Below, one piece after another: positions 63,866 through 64,000 of a stretch of DNA of 64,000 bases. How positions within the stretch are numbered: the stretch's first letter is position 1; every line of letters begins with the position of its first letter. Where the stretch lies: the NCBI GenBank assembly GCA_001574975.1, contig KQ965782.1, forward strand, positions 183,978 to 247,977, in the 5' to 3' direction. The notes under the pieces were generated by a model that saw only the letters and a program-made list of their open reading frames with translations, did not search any database and was not told the origin of the DNA. Source of the DNA: Gonapodya prolifera JEL478. Taxonomy: Eukaryota; Monoblepharomycota; Monoblepharidomycetes; Monoblepharidales; Gonapodyaceae. The translations under genes and the position numbers were made by a program.

Positions 63866-64000
63866 CTAGTGCTTAGCTCCCTCTCCCGGTTGGACTCCCA
63901 TCTTCTCCGCCATGATAGCCGTGTACTTCGCCTTGGGCTCTACGAATCCGGGCTTCTTGGACGCTTCGTCGTACACTCGCTGTTCCAGCTCCTTAACGTC
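63866..64000 (-). CDS. 3' end of an unidentified gene (partial)
   Basis: The minus strand from the window edge reads DVKELEQRVYDEASKKPGFV, EPKAKYTAIMAEKMGVQPGE and GAKH, then a stop at 63866. Codon use is typical of coding sequence here and the frame is open to the edge. The family cannot be told from 44 residues. The rest of the gene lies beyond base 64000. Confidence 0.65.
   Translation of the reverse strand, partial: DVKELEQRVYDEASKKPGFVEPKAKYTAIMAEKMGVQPGEGAKH

Noticed and set aside
1-64000. CRISPR arrays, bacterial operons, ribosome binding sites
   Set aside because: Introns in nearly every gene and eukaryote-specific families show nuclear DNA. The repeats lack CRISPR spacing, with units of 66-185 bases and no short direct repeat/spacer pattern.
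1-64000. tRNA or rRNA genes
   Set aside because: Reading through, I found no A-box/B-box pair or rRNA-like conserved stretch that I could support. A dedicated tRNA scan would settle this.

Overview
The window looks like nuclear DNA of a zoosporic (flagellated) fungus, most likely a chytrid-grade lineage. Genes are dense and lie on both strands. Almost all are split by short GT-AG introns, often 60-90 bases long. Fungal families are present (GH3 beta-glucosidases, a GH125 mannosidase, a 7TM-RGS protein, a bZIP factor). A clear DRC2/CCDC65 gene for the axonemal nexin-dynein regulatory complex implies a motile flagellum, and a three-repeat gelsolin also fits an early-diverging fungus. There are two N gaps (6495-6709 and 42059-42100), and a very long G tract at 60947-61062. 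All CDS coordinates are gene spans that include introns; I joined exons by eye from splice signals, reading frame and family motifs.

Layout. 1-5.8 kb: a broken gelsolin fragment, a Vps1-like dynamin (-) and an intact gelsolin/severin gene (+). 5.8-10 kb: a repeat- and gap-rich stretch, a short DUF1761-like gene (-) and a proline iminopeptidase (+). 10.3-21 kb: two paralogous secreted GH3 beta-glucosidases (-), separated by an unknown coiled-coil gene and an AT-rich island. 22-23.3 kb: a PP2C phosphatase with a 10-base microexon. 23.3-27 kb: degenerate, probably transposon-derived sequence flanked by duplicated sequence. 27-33.6 kb: a CCCH zinc-finger protein, a signal-peptide/TM glycoprotein and a GCN4-like bZIP factor. 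34-43.6 kb: a leukotriene-A4-hydrolase-type aminopeptidase, DRC2, and an unknown gene divergent from DRC2.

43.9-52.8 kb: two copies of an unrecognised gene family (A and B) around a GNAT acetyltransferase, then GH125 and a secreted EEP-fold hydrolase. Copy A carries upstream a fragment of GH125, so the two loci come from one segmental duplication. 53-64 kb: a 7TM-RGS regulator, YjbQ, a long CDCA7-type zinc-finger protein with a DDT/WHIM-like tail, a RING-CH membrane E3 ligase, a tandem-repeat field, and the 3' end of a further gene.

Functional themes are secretion and carbohydrate use (two GH3, GH125, secreted EEP hydrolase), peptide turnover (iminopeptidase, M1 aminopeptidase), membrane and cytoskeleton dynamics (dynamin, gelsolin), signalling (PP2C, 7TM-RGS), chromatin (CDCA7-like) and the flagellum (DRC2). 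The strongest leads for something undescribed are the A/B gene family, the gene sharing the DRC2 promoter, and a family of intronic mini-hairpin arrays.
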